Shown here piece by piece: positions 44,303 through 53,001 of a DNA stretch of 64,000 bases. The position numbers and the translations under genes were made by a program. The notes beneath the pieces were generated by a model. It ran no database searches, was not told the DNA's origin, and saw nothing but the letters and a program-made list of their open reading frames with translations. Every line of letters begins with the position of its first letter. The first letter of the stretch is position 1. Source of the DNA: Dyadobacter luticola (GTDB lineage: Bacteria > Bacteroidota > Bacteroidia > Cytophagales > Spirosomataceae); assembly GCF_005860805.1 (NCBI RefSeq), contig NZ_VCEJ01000002.1, positions 2,030,375 through 2,094,374 of the forward strand. The letters run 5' to 3'.

Positions 44303-44454
44303 TCATTAATGCGCTTTTTGCTGTATTCTCTTGCTTCCGATACAGAAAACGTCTTCTCCGGCTTCCAATTCATCGCAGCCTTTTTTTGCAACTCCTGGTA
44401 TTCCACCTCAGGAAGCAATACATATTTTTTTTCTTCAATTACCAGTTCTGTCAT
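44284..44454 (-). CDS. Small antitoxin of the RelE/ParE-type module
   Basis: A 56-residue protein read directly from the minus strand: MTELVIEEKKYVLLPEVEYQ, followed by a helical ELQKKAAMNWKPEKTFSVSE and a basic end. The VLLPEVEYQEL stretch resembles the N-terminus of Phd/RelB-type antitoxins (a strand then a helix). It is immediately upstream of the RelE/ParE-type toxin and overlaps its start by 19 bases, the usual order for such modules. Confidence 0.75.
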   Translation of the reverse strand: MTELVIEEKKYVLLPEVEYQELQKKAAMNWKPEKTFSVSEAREYSKKRINEWAAEK

Positions 44455-44506
44455 ATCTGAAATACATTTTATTTCAAGTTAGGAAAAATCTTTTAAACGT
44501 GATTTC

Positions 44507-44815
44507 CTAAAATTCAAGCTCAATCCTAACCTTGCCGCCCAGCCCTTTTTCCACAATTTCCCAAAGCGTTTTCAATGTCAGATTGCTTCCATCATTCTCT
44601 ACACGTGAAATGTATTCACGCTTTTTGCTCACGATTTCAGCCAATTGGGATTGGGTAAGATTCTTTTGCTCCCGCGCCTGCCTGATTAAAAGGCCAATTT
44701 TAAAGCCCTCGAATTCTCTTTCGAGTTCATCTCTTTCAGGAGTGCCTTTGACTCCGTATACCTCGTCTTTGACTTGACTCCAAGTCTTGATGTTCTTGAT
44801 AAGTTCTTCTCTCAT
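44507..44815 (-). CDS. HigA-type antitoxin with XRE helix-turn-helix
   Basis: A 102-residue protein with an N-terminal helical extension and a C-terminal XRE/Cro helix-turn-helix (about residues 42-95): LLIRQAREQKNLTQSQLAEI, REYISRVENDGSNLTLKTL. It is typical of HigA-type antitoxins that bind both toxin and operator DNA. Its start overlaps the stop of the upstream toxin by four bases (ATGA); toxin-first order is characteristic of higBA modules. Confidence 0.9.
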   Translation of the reverse strand: MREELIKNIKTWSQVKDEVYGVKGTPERDELEREFEGFKIGLLIRQAREQKNLTQSQLAEIVSKKREYISRVENDGSNLTLKTLWEIVEKGLGGKVRIELEF

Positions 44816-45150
44816 TTTAAGCTCTGATATTCATTCATCAATCCTACAGCCTTCTTTATTTCATTTCTGGGTGTCTTTTCGGTTTTTTTCTGAAATCCGG
44901 TCAATAAAACAACCAGCCGGTCATTATCAAAAAAGCAAAATACTCGCCAAATGTCCGTACCAAGTCCAATTCGTGCCTCATAAAGCCCTTTTGTCCTATG
45001 AATGTGCTTCAAGTACTTCGTCGGTATATGTTGTAGCGTTTCAACTGCTTCGATGGTTTTGAAAATCTTTGCCCTCACCTTTTTGGTTTGTAAGGACATA
45101 AATTCATCGAAATAGTGCTTGTAAGTAACAACTTCTCTTATTTTTCTCAT
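44812..45150 (-). CDS. HigB/Gp49-type toxin
   Basis: A 112-residue toxin of the phage-derived Gp49-like (HigB/RelE) group. Diagnostic features are LYEARIGLGTDIWRVFCFFD and LVVLLTGFQKKTEKTPRNEI followed by a C-terminal helix, as in HigB mRNA interferases. It is followed by the HigA-type antitoxin with an ATGA overlap. The region is more AT-rich than the flanking metabolic genes, consistent with a mobile module. Confidence 0.9.
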   Translation of the reverse strand: MRKIREVVTYKHYFDEFMSLQTKKVRAKIFKTIEAVETLQHIPTKYLKHIHRTKGLYEARIGLGTDIWRVFCFFDNDRLVVLLTGFQKKTEKTPRNEIKKAVGLMNEYQSLK

Positions 45151-45244
45151 ATCAAAGGTAACTTAAAAGTTACTATAATTTTGTTTTTGCTATGAGTATT
45201 TAGACGCTTGCCTATCAGTTTGGTAACGGATTTTTCTATAAAAT

Positions 45245-45292
45245 TTTTAAAAAGAAACCCTCCCGCCCTGCAAAACCGCAGAACGAGAGGGC
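45245..45292 (-). terminator. Intrinsic terminator of the second aldo/keto reductase gene
   Basis: On the minus strand CCCTCTCGTTCTGC pairs with GCAGGGCGGGAGGG (with two internal mismatches) around GGTTTT, then TTTCTTTTT follows. It lies about 25 bases after the gene's stop. Confidence 0.75.
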
Positions 45293-45317
45293 CTAATCTC
45301 CTATCAAAGTGTTTCAC

Positions 45318-46319
45318 CTACACATGCACAAATTTCATCTGCTGCTCGTCATACCGCGTGCCGGCAGCGATGCCGACCGGAATGATCGATTCCAGCTTCG
45401 CCTTTTCTTCCGAAGTAAGGATTATCTCAGCCGCAGCAGCGTTTTCTTCAATGTACTTGATCCGCTTTGTGCCGGGGATCGCTATAATGTTGTTTGAAAT
45501 CACCCAGGCGAGGGCTAACTGGGATGGGGTGACGCCTTTGGATTCGGCGATGGACTGGATTTGTTTGAGTAGGTCGAGGTTTTTGTAGAAATTTTCGCCC
45601 TGGTAGCGGGGGATCTGGCGGCGGAAATCGTCGGGGGCGAAGTCGTCCGGGCTTTTTAGTTCGCCAGTGATAAAACCTCTGCCTAGTGGCGAGTAGGCCA
45701 CGAAACCGATTCCCAATTCCCGCAAAGTTTCCAGCACACCGTTCACTTCCGGCTCGCGCTCGAAAAGGGAATATTCGGTTTGCACAGCTGAAATAGGATG
45801 AATCGCATGCGCCTGCCGGATGGTTTCTGCCGCCACTTCCGATAAGCCCAGATACCTCACTTTCCCGGCCTGAACCAGCTCCGACATTGCACCAACTGTT
45901 TCTTCAATCGGTGTTGCCGGGTCAAGGCGGTGGAGGTAATACAGGTCAATGTAATCGGTACCGAGGTTTTTGAGTGAGCGGTCAATTGCCTTTTTGACAT
46001 AATCCGGTTTTCCGTCAAAATCCCAGGTAAGCTGCTCATTATCATCGATTTCATAACCAAACTTGGTGGCGATGGTGTAACTATGACGGTTTCCTTTGAT
46101 CGCTTTTGCGATCAGCCGCTCGTTCAGGAGCGGGCCGTAAAGGTCGGCAGTGTCCAGAAAATCGATGCCGAGTTCCAGCGCCCGGTGAATGGTCGCGATA
46201 GATTCCTGCTCATTGGCTTTGCCATAGACATCGCCGCCAGCAATCGGGGTCATGCCCATGCAGCCCAATCCTTCCACGGGCACTTCAAGCCCCTGGCTTC
46301 CTAAATTAATCCTTTTCAT
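45318..46319 (-). CDS. Aldo/keto reductase (YajO/Gfo-like NADPH-dependent group)
   Basis: A 333-residue aldo/keto reductase. The catalytic tetrad is intact: D56, Y61, K86 and H130 (FLDTADLYG, IATKFG, YYLHRLD). Cofactor residues lie in FVAYSPLGRGFITG and IPGTKRIKYIEEN. The start ATG at 46319 (MKRINLGSQG) begins the first strand; an extra ten codons are open upstream. It resembles plant/bacterial perakine-reductase-like AKRs. The AraC regulator immediately upstream on the same strand may control it. Substrate unknown. Confidence 0.92.
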   Translation of the reverse strand: MKRINLGSQGLEVPVEGLGCMGMTPIAGGDVYGKANEQESIATIHRALELGIDFLDTADLYGPLLNERLIAKAIKGNRHSYTIATKFGYEIDDNEQLTWDFDGKPDYVKKAIDRSLKNLGTDYIDLYYLHRLDPATPIEETVGAMSELVQAGKVRYLGLSEVAAETIRQAHAIHPISAVQTEYSLFEREPEVNGVLETLRELGIGFVAYSPLGRGFITGELKSPDDFAPDDFRRQIPRYQGENFYKNLDLLKQIQSIAESKGVTPSQLALAWVISNNIIAIPGTKRIKYIEENAAAAEIILTSEEKAKLESIIPVGIAAGTRYDEQQMKFVHV

Positions 46320-46406
46320 CTTGCTGTGTTTGTTGTTTTTACAAAGCAAAACTACGTCGAAAGCACAGCCCGCTCCCTAAACGTTTCAAAGCATTAATTA
46401 TAGTTT

Positions 46407-47294
46407 TCAAAGTGTTTTCCTCAGCGACATCGGCGTGTTGCCAGTATGCTTTTTGAAAAAATTATTGAAATAGGAAGGATATTCAAAACCTAAACTGAAA
46501 GCGAGGTCGGCAATGCTCCAATCGGTGTGGGTCAGGAGTGACTTGGCTTCGGCGAGGATGCGTTCGTTGATATGCGCTGTGGTGGATTTGCCGGTGATTT
46601 CCTGGATCGCAGCATTTAAATGGTTAACGTGTACCGACAACTGACTGGCAAAATCGCTAGCTTTTTTGAATGTTAAGGTACTGGTCGGAAAGTCGACAGG
46701 GAATTGTCTTTCTAGCAGATTGAGGAACAATGTCGTGATTCTTGCAGCGGCATTCGGTGGATTAAAATAGGCAACCGAAGGTTCCATTTTGATCGCTTCG
46801 TGAATGATCAGGTTCAGCTGGCTGCGGATAATGTCGTATTTATAAAGATAATCCGTATCAATTTCCCGGCGCATTCTCACGAAAATACTTTCCAGATAAG
46901 TACCCTGATCTTTGTCCAGAAAATAAACCGGATCACTGCCGACTTTAAACAAACTCGATTCCTGTAAACTTTCCATCCGGCCGCCGGTGTACAAAAATTC
47001 ATTCGCAAAAAGGCAAAAATAGCCCCTGCCCAGCTTACCCGTCGCCTCCCAGGAATAGGGTACGAGCGGCGTCGTGAACACCAGCGCAGGCTTGCCTATC
47101 TGAATGCTCCGATTGGCATAATGCAGCTCGCTGGCGCCTTCCAGAATGAGACTTACCTTAAAATAGTCCCGCCGGTTATAAGACGCAAGGCTGCAATTGT
47201 CCTCCCCGATCGCCGATACCCTGAACTGCGCAGCCCCGGCCGAAAGTCCTGCAAAACGGTCGGTTTCTTTGACATGCATTTCTAATGATTCCAT
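46407..47294 (-). CDS. AraC family transcriptional regulator
   Basis: A 295-residue regulator. The N-terminal half (about 20-140) is a cupin-like sensor domain; the C-terminal part (about 190-290) is an AraC double helix-turn-helix with ASDFASQLSVHVNHLNAAI, AEAKSLLTHTDWSIADLAF and LGFEYPSYFNNFFKKHTGNT. The start ATG at 47294 is used; the frame extends nine codons to a TTG. It is 87 bases upstream of the aldo/keto reductase, on the same strand, a pairing common in Bacteroidota, and is probably its activator. Confidence 0.9.
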   Translation of the reverse strand: MESLEMHVKETDRFAGLSAGAAQFRVSAIGEDNCSLASYNRRDYFKVSLILEGASELHYANRSIQIGKPALVFTTPLVPYSWEATGKLGRGYFCLFANEFLYTGGRMESLQESSLFKVGSDPVYFLDKDQGTYLESIFVRMRREIDTDYLYKYDIIRSQLNLIIHEAIKMEPSVAYFNPPNAAARITTLFLNLLERQFPVDFPTSTLTFKKASDFASQLSVHVNHLNAAIQEITGKSTTAHINERILAEAKSLLTHTDWSIADLAFSLGFEYPSYFNNFFKKHTGNTPMSLRKTL

Positions 47295-47329
47295 GCACGA
47301 AGTTAAGGATTTCAAAGGCAAGTCAAGTG

Positions 47330-48361
47330 CTAAATCCGCAGCGAAGATTCCCGGATCACCAGCTCGGAGGGCAGCACAATGCTTTCATGCGAGAAATCAC
47401 CGGAACCATTGATTTGATTGATAAAAAGCCGGGACGCCTCCATCCCGATCTTGCGGCCGGGTCGACTCACTGTCGTCAAGGATGGAAAGGTGTAGGCCGA
47501 AATAGGTGAGTTATCGAATCCCACAAGTCCGACATCCTGCGGAATTTTGAGGTTTTTATCTTTCACAACCCGCATAGCACCGATCGCTACCTGGTCATTT
47601 ACGCCGAAAATCGCGTCGGGTGGCGACACCATTTCCAGCAGCCTTTTGGTAGGCACGATCGCGCTTTCCACTTTGAAATTAGTATTGATAATCAGCTCCT
47701 CGCGTACCGGCATGTCGTATTTTTTTAAACAATCGACATACCCTTTGAAACGCTGCTCGGAAACCGTCAAACCGTTTGGACCCTTCAAATGCGCGATCTG
47801 CTTGTAACCAATGTTGATCAAATGTTCCACCGCCGCAAATGCCCCGTGATAGTCATCGACTGTGGCACGGCTGGTTTCAAAATCTTCGTATTCCCGGTCT
47901 ATAAAAATCAGCGGCGTTTTGCGCTGGATCACACTCTCCAAATGTTCGTAATAACCTGAGTCATAAGTCTCCTGCGAGACAGAAAGAAAAATTCCCTCCG
48001 CCCGGTTGGAGAGTAATTTGGACAGATATTCCTTTTCTAAAAGATAATTTTCATTGGTCACGCAAATGTTGAGCGTGTAGCCCAGCGGTTGCAAAGCGGT
48101 GTGAAGGCCCTCGATCACAGCAGTTTCATAGTAGTTACTTATCGTCGGTACGACTACGCCGAGTGTCGCCGTTTTTTTATTTAACAAACTTAAAGACACC
48201 TCATTACGCTGGTAACCTACCTCTTTGGCATATTCCTGGATGTTCTTACGGGTGTCTTCATTGATAGCAGGATGGTCGTTGAGGGCACGGGAAACGGTGG
48301 ATGGCGAGCAGCGAAAACGGCGCGCAATGTCTTTGATCGTAACGGGTCGGGAGGAATTCAT
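47330..48361 (-). CDS. LacI family regulator of the inositol operon
   Basis: A 343-residue LacI/GalR-type regulator. The DNA-binding domain (residues 7-55) contains VTIKDIARRFRCSPSTVSRA and the hinge region NIQEYAKEVGYQ. The periplasmic-binding-protein-like sensor domain follows (about 60-340; LGVVVPTISNYYETAVIEGL, VGLVGFDNSPISAYTFPSLT). It is divergent from the inositol operon with a CAAACGTTTG palindrome between, 38 bases from its own start, so it probably represses iol genes and itself until an inositol-derived effector appears. The same site precedes susC. Confidence 0.94.
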   Translation of the reverse strand: MNSSRPVTIKDIARRFRCSPSTVSRALNDHPAINEDTRKNIQEYAKEVGYQRNEVSLSLLNKKTATLGVVVPTISNYYETAVIEGLHTALQPLGYTLNICVTNENYLLEKEYLSKLLSNRAEGIFLSVSQETYDSGYYEHLESVIQRKTPLIFIDREYEDFETSRATVDDYHGAFAAVEHLINIGYKQIAHLKGPNGLTVSEQRFKGYVDCLKKYDMPVREELIINTNFKVESAIVPTKRLLEMVSPPDAIFGVNDQVAIGAMRVVKDKNLKIPQDVGLVGFDNSPISAYTFPSLTTVSRPGRKIGMEASRLFINQINGSGDFSHESIVLPSELVIRESSLRI

Positions 48362-48398
48362 TTGTTGAATTATAGCAATTAATTCTTTGAAATTTTTT

Positions 48399-48408
48399 CA
48401 AACGTTTG
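48399..48408. promoter_or_regulatory. LacI-type operator CAAACGTTTG between lacI-type gene and iolB
   Basis: A 10-base palindrome in the context TTTTTCAAACGTTTGCATTC, identical in core to the pair upstream of susC. It overlaps the likely -33 element of the iol promoter, which would let the regulator block RNA polymerase directly. Confidence 0.75.
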
Positions 48409-48436
48409 CATTCAATATTAACATATTTACATTTTG
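48405..48436 (+). promoter_or_regulatory. Probable promoter of the inositol operon
   Basis: TTTG (48405-48408), which is the right half of the operator, is followed after exactly 19 bases by TACATTTTG (48428-48436). This matches the Bacteroidota consensus TTTG-N19-TAnnTTTG apart from one extra T in the -7 box. Confidence 0.5.
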
Positions 48437-48488
48437 TGTTTAATTTATACAAAGCTATCATTGTGCAAATGTATTTGATTTGACCACA

Positions 48489-49355
48489 ATGAGCGACCTG
48501 CTAGTTAAACCTCAAACCGGAAATAAAACGTATCATTCCCTTTCCGCCGAGCAGGCTGGATGGACTTTTCTGAACTTCGAGGCGAAAGTACTGGATGTTA
48601 ACGAACAAATTTCGGGCAACACTGGAGATTATGAATACTGCTTCGTTTTGCTCGGCGGCAACTTTAAAGTGGAGGCGAAAGGAAGTATCTGGGAAACAAA
48701 AAATGGCCGGAAGGACGTTTTCAGCGGCATCGGCCACGCCATGTACCTTTCACGCCATACCGACTACATTCTGACTGCGCAAACCGAGGGGACCGACATT
48801 GCGATCTGTAAGGTTCTCACCGATGAAGACCACCCGCCGAGAATGAAACGCCCTGAAGAAGCGGCCATCGAATACCGCGGTGGAGACAATGCTAATCGCC
48901 AGATCAACAGTTTGTTAGAGCCTGGTTTCGATTGTCATAAAATTGTTTGCGTGGAAGTTTATACGCCATCCGGAAATTGGAGTTCGTTCCCGGCCCACAA
49001 GCATGACGAGCGGAAAGTAGCCGAAGACGGCACATTATTGGAAGCGAATCTGGAAGAAATCTATTTTTATAAAATCGACAAGCCGCAGGGCTATGCGATC
49101 CAGCAGGTTTACACCGAAGACCGCTCGCTGGATGAAATTATCCGCGTAAAAAACGACGAAGCGGTGCTTGTCCCAAAAGGTTACCACCCGGTAGTCGCAG
49201 GCCACGGTTACAATGTGTACTACCTCAACTTCCTGGCCGGCAGCGATCAATCCCTGGCTAACACTTCCGACCCCGACCACGACTGGATCTACAACTCCTG
49301 GAAAGGCTCCGACCTAAGACTCCCAATCGTTACGGCAGAAATGAACGGCTTATAA
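48489..49355 (+). CDS. iolB: 5-deoxy-glucuronate isomerase
   Basis: A 288-residue bicupin of the IolB family, converting 5-deoxy-D-glucuronate to 2-deoxy-5-keto-D-gluconate in myo-inositol breakdown. Family features include YEYCFVLLGGNFKVEA, NWSSFPAHKHDERK (metal-binding His cluster), EEIYFYKIDKPQGYAIQQVY and DEAVLVPKGYHPVVAGHGYN. The start ATG at 48489 is preferred over the in-frame TTG three codons earlier. First gene of the eight-gene inositol operon, one base before iolC. Confidence 0.95.
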   Translation: MSDLLVKPQTGNKTYHSLSAEQAGWTFLNFEAKVLDVNEQISGNTGDYEYCFVLLGGNFKVEAKGSIWETKNGRKDVFSGIGHAMYLSRHTDYILTAQTEGTDIAICKVLTDEDHPPRMKRPEEAAIEYRGGDNANRQINSLLEPGFDCHKIVCVEVYTPSGNWSSFPAHKHDERKVAEDGTLLEANLEEIYFYKIDKPQGYAIQQVYTEDRSLDEIIRVKNDEAVLVPKGYHPVVAGHGYNVYYLNFLAGSDQSLANTSDPDHDWIYNSWKGSDLRLPIVTAEMNGL

Positions 49356-49356
49356 T

Positions 49357-50364
49357 ATGAAAAAATACGACTTACTGACCCTCGGCCGCTCGTCCATCGA
49401 CCTGTACTCCGCCAACGTGGGCAGCCCGTTTGAAAAGATCGAGGCCTTTAATGCTTTCGTCGGTGGATGCCCGCTGAATATTGCGACCGGCAGCCGCAGA
49501 CTTGGTCTGGAAACCGCGATCCTGACTGGAATCGGCAATGATCAGGTGGGAAATTTTATTAAACATTTCCTCGATCAGGAAGGCATCATCACTGAGTGGG
49601 TACCGACGATTGAAGGCACCAGAAGCTCGGCAGTTGTGCTCGGCATCGAGCCTCCTGACCGTTTTCCGCTGGTTTATTACCGTGAAAATTGCGCCGACAT
49701 CAACCTGAACATGGACCATGTTTCCGCGATTCCTTTCCAGGATTTCAAAGCAGCAGCATTTTCAGGAACGGCATTCAGCAAAGATCCGAGCCGGACTGCG
49801 ATGTTTTATGCTTTGGAGCTGGCTAAGAAAAACAATGTTACCCGCCTGCTCGACATTGACTTTCGTGCTGATCAGTGGTTTGACCCAAGAGCATTTGGGA
49901 TTACCATTCGCGCCGCACTGAGCAGCTTCAACATCGTGGTGGGTACCGAGGAAGAAATCCTGGCGACGTTTCTGACTGATAAAGAGCAGCTTCTGATTAA
50001 ACACCAGCAAATTTCAGCCCCCGAAATCCGCGGCAACATTGAGAATGCGATCCAGGAGATCCTGGCTTCCGGCGTGGAAACATTGGTGGTGAAGCGCGGG
50101 AAAGATGGTGCGTCCATTTTCCAGCCCGGCAAGGAGGAAATCAAGGTTCCTGGCTTTCCAGTGGAGGTTTTGAATGTTTTGGGAGCCGGGGACGCATTTT
50201 GCGCGGGCTTTTCGTACGGCTTATTAAATGAGTGGGATTTGTACAAATGCGTGCGGATGGGCAATGCCTGCGGCGCGATCATCGTCACCAGAGAAGGCTG
50301 CGCCAATTTCATGCCAACTTATGAAGAGGTAATGGATTTCACAGAGAGCTTCGGCGGCCTATAA
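49357..50364 (+). CDS. iolC: 5-dehydro-2-deoxygluconokinase
   Basis: A 335-residue PfkB-family kinase. The N-terminus [20 protein letters not shown] and the [20 protein letters not shown] block are typical of IolC. The catalytic anion-hole motif is [20 protein letters not shown], with the Asp base. It phosphorylates 2-deoxy-5-keto-D-gluconate at C6. It follows iolB after a single base and is separated from iolA by a 70-base gap with a strong hairpin. Confidence 0.96.
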   Translation: MKKYDLLTLGRSSIDLYSANVGSPFEKIEAFNAFVGGCPLNIATGSRRLGLETAILTGIGNDQVGNFIKHFLDQEGIITEWVPTIEGTRSSAVVLGIEPPDRFPLVYYRENCADINLNMDHVSAIPFQDFKAAAFSGTAFSKDPSRTAMFYALELAKKNNVTRLLDIDFRADQWFDPRAFGITIRAALSSFNIVVGTEEEILATFLTDKEQLLIKHQQISAPEIRGNIENAIQEILASGVETLVVKRGKDGASIFQPGKEEIKVPGFPVEVLNVLGAGDAFCAGFSYGLLNEWDLYKCVRMGNACGAIIVTREGCANFMPTYEEVMDFTESFGGL

Positions 50365-50386
50365 CCAGAAAAAAGGAATTCATTTG

Positions 50387-50406
50387 CCCCGCCTTTCAAG
50401 GCGGGG
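50387..50406. repeat. GC-rich palindromic hairpin between iolC and iolA
   Basis: CCCCGCCTT-TC-AAGGCGGGG forms a perfect 9-bp stem with a 2-base loop in the 70-base gap. There is no T-run after it, so it is not a normal terminator. It may be a REP-like element or an mRNA-stabilising/processing structure within the operon. Confidence 0.6.
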
Positions 50407-50434
50407 ACCATATAGAAGTAAGCTAAAATTTAAA

Positions 50435-51901
50435 ATGGAAAAACTAAGAAACTATATCAATGGTCAGTGGGTGGACAGTCACTCCGATCATTTTGAGAAT
50501 GTGTTAAACCCTGCAAACCAAGAAGTTCTGGCGCAGGTACCTTATGGAAATCACCAGGATGTGGCGGATGCAGCAGCGGCGGCGGCAGAAGGTTTCAGAG
50601 AATGGAGAAGTACGCCGGTTTCAAAAAGGGTTCAGTATTTATTTAAACTGAAAACCCTGCTGGAACAAAATACGGATGACATTGCGCGGACGATCGTGCT
50701 GGAATCCGGCAAGACATTCATCGAAGCCAAAGCCGAAATGGTACGGGCGATCGAGAATGTTGAAAATGCCTGTGGTACGCCGACATTGATCCAGGGCGAA
50801 TTTTCGGAAGATATCGCAAAGGGTATCGACGAGTACATGATCCGCCAGCCGCTGGGACCTTGCGCCTGCATTGCGCCTTTCAACTTTCCTGGCATGATTA
50901 CCTTCTGGTTTTTGCCTTATGCGCTGGCTTGCGGCAACTCTTACATTATTAAACCGTCTGAAAAAGTGCCACTTACGATGACCAAGATCGTCGGTTTGAT
51001 GGAGCAGCTCGACTTGCCGAAAGGCGTTTTAAACCTGGTCCAAGGCGCGCGGGAAGTAGTGGATTCAATCCTGGAACACCCGGTCATCAAAGGGATCAGC
51101 TTTGTGGGTTCTTCCAATGTGGCGCGATATGTGTATTCCAAAGGCGCTGCAAATGGTAAACGTGTTCAGGCTCAAGGGGGTGCGAAAAATCCGGTGATCG
51201 TTTTGCCCGATGCCGACATTGAAATGACCTCGCAAATTGTGATCGACAGTGTGTATGGTTGCGCCGGCCAGCGTTGTCTCGCGGCTTCCACCATCATTAC
51301 GGTTGGGGAACATAAAGACATTACGGAAAGCCTGGTTGAATCGGCAAAAAATCGCAAAACCGGCTTTGGCCTGGATAGCGATGTTCTAATGGGACCGGTG
51401 ATCACCGCCGAAAGCAAAAACCGCGTCCAGACCTTGATTGACAAAGGTTTAAATGAAGGCGGAAGACTTTTGGTGGATGGTAGGAATGCCAAAGTGGAAG
51501 GTTTTGAAAGCGGAAACTTCATCGAACCGACCATTATCGAAGATATTCCGCTGGACGGCGAACTGGCTTCGACGGAGATTTTCGGACCCGTATTGAGCTT
51601 GGTACATATCAATACCATCGACGAGGCGATCCGCTACATTAACTCTGGCAAATACGGAAACATGGCCTGCATTTTCACCAGCAGCGGCTTGAATGCCAGG
51701 AAGTTCCGCCACGAAGCGGAAGCCGGTAACATTGGTATCAACATTGGCGTGGCTGCTCCGGTAGCGCAATTCCCTTTTTCAGGCTGGAAAGAAAGCTTCT
51801 ACGGCGATCTGCACGGTCAGGGAAAACACGCCATCGAGTTTTTTACCCAAACCAAAGTCGTGATCGAGCGCTGGCTGAAAGAGTGGCACCGCAAGTTTTA
51901 A
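50435..51901 (+). CDS. iolA: CoA-acylating methylmalonate-/malonate-semialdehyde dehydrogenase
   Basis: A 488-residue aldehyde dehydrogenase of the MmsA/IolA type, converting malonate semialdehyde, NAD+ and CoA to acetyl-CoA and CO2, the last step of the inositol route. The catalytic Cys lies in [12 protein letters not shown], and [20 protein letters not shown] plus [20 protein letters not shown] are family signatures. The ATG at 50435 ([13 protein letters not shown]) is the start; an open extension upstream runs across the palindrome and is not coding. Also known as mmsA. Confidence 0.95.
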   Translation: MEKLRNYINGQWVDSHSDHFENVLNPANQEVLAQVPYGNHQDVADAAAAAAEGFREWRSTPVSKRVQYLFKLKTLLEQNTDDIARTIVLESGKTFIEAKAEMVRAIENVENACGTPTLIQGEFSEDIAKGIDEYMIRQPLGPCACIAPFNFPGMITFWFLPYALACGNSYIIKPSEKVPLTMTKIVGLMEQLDLPKGVLNLVQGAREVVDSILEHPVIKGISFVGSSNVARYVYSKGAANGKRVQAQGGAKNPVIVLPDADIEMTSQIVIDSVYGCAGQRCLAASTIITVGEHKDITESLVESAKNRKTGFGLDSDVLMGPVITAESKNRVQTLIDKGLNEGGRLLVDGRNAKVEGFESGNFIEPTIIEDIPLDGELASTEIFGPVLSLVHINTIDEAIRYINSGKYGNMACIFTSSGLNARKFRHEAEAGNIGINIGVAAPVAQFPFSGWKESFYGDLHGQGKHAIEFFTQTKVVIERWLKEWHRKF

Positions 51902-51934
51902 CGTAACTGATAGTCTTCAAAATTTTAAGATAAA

Positions 51935-52963
51935 ATGACCAAGAAATTAAAGACCGGCGTGATCGGTCTCGGCCGGATCGGGCAAATCCATTTGAGCAAT
52001 CTGGTGCACCACATGCCTGACGCAGAAGTGATTATCGCTTCGGATTTATCGCCAGCCTCGCATGCTTTTGCGCAAAATCTGGGCGTTGCCAATGTGACTA
52101 CCGATGCCTACGACGTGATTAACCATCCCGATGTGGAAGCCGTGATCATTTGCTCGCCGACCCCGTTTCACGTGCCATACACCGTCGCCGCGGCAAATCA
52201 GAAGAAGCATATTTTCTGTGAAAAACCGCTGGATGTGACATTGGACGCAATCCAGGCTGCCGAAAAAGCTGTAAGCGAAAACGGCGTGAAACTGATGGTG
52301 GGTTTCAACCGGCGATTTGACAACAATTTCGCCAATGTCCGCAACATAGTAAAAGCAGATAAAATCGGCGATCCGCACATTCTGCGCATCACCAGCCGCG
52401 ACCCGGCACCTCCGCCGGTGGAATACCTGAAAATTTCGGGTGGCATTTTCCTGGATATGTCGATTCACGATTTTGATATGGCGCGCTTCATCGTCGGCAG
52501 CGAGGTGAAGGAAGTTTTTGTAAAAGGCGATGCACTGATCCATCCGGAAATCAAGGAATTCGGTGACATTGATACCGCAGTAATTGTCCTGACATTCGAA
52601 AATGGCGCGATCGGCGTGATCGACAATAGTCGCAAGGCCGTGTACGGTTATGATCAGCGTCTCGAAATTTTTGGTTCAAAAGGCATGGCGAAGGCTGAGA
52701 ACAATGTGGCCGACACATTACAGCATTACGACAACCAGGGCGGCCACAGCGCATTACCGCTGCATTTCTTCCTGGAAAGATACGAAACCGCCTACCGCGT
52801 CTGCCTCAAATCCTTCATCGATTGCGTCAAAAACGATACCCCGTCGCCAGTCGACGCCCACGACGGATTAATGGCAACCGCCATCGGCATCGCAGCAATG
52901 AAATCTTTGACTGAGGGACGTAGCGTGAAAATGGAGGAAGTTTTGCAGTATGCGGCGGTTTAG
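51935..52963 (+). CDS. iolG: Inositol 2-dehydrogenase
   Basis: A 342-residue Gfo/Idh/MocA-family dehydrogenase. The Rossmann motif is GVIGLGRIGQIHLSNL, the EKPLD lysine motif (CEKPLDVTLDAIQAAEK) is present, and MVGFNRRFDNNFANVRNIV and GGIFLDMSIHDFDMARFIVG match IolG, with the catalytic D/H pair in the last (D-x3-H-type arrangement). Oxidises myo-inositol to 2-keto-myo-inositol, the first pathway step. It is 33 bases downstream of iolA. Confidence 0.94.
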   Translation: MTKKLKTGVIGLGRIGQIHLSNLVHHMPDAEVIIASDLSPASHAFAQNLGVANVTTDAYDVINHPDVEAVIICSPTPFHVPYTVAAANQKKHIFCEKPLDVTLDAIQAAEKAVSENGVKLMVGFNRRFDNNFANVRNIVKADKIGDPHILRITSRDPAPPPVEYLKISGGIFLDMSIHDFDMARFIVGSEVKEVFVKGDALIHPEIKEFGDIDTAVIVLTFENGAIGVIDNSRKAVYGYDQRLEIFGSKGMAKAENNVADTLQHYDNQGGHSALPLHFFLERYETAYRVCLKSFIDCVKNDTPSPVDAHDGLMATAIGIAAMKSLTEGRSVKMEEVLQYAAV

Positions 52964-53001
52964 CGTTTTTTGAACATTCATTTTCCTAACCCTTCATTCG
53001 A

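Noticed and set aside
50384-50434. N-terminal extension of the semialdehyde dehydrogenase
   Set aside because: It translates the palindromic hairpin into an Arg-rich peptide with no family similarity; the family N-terminus starts at 50435.
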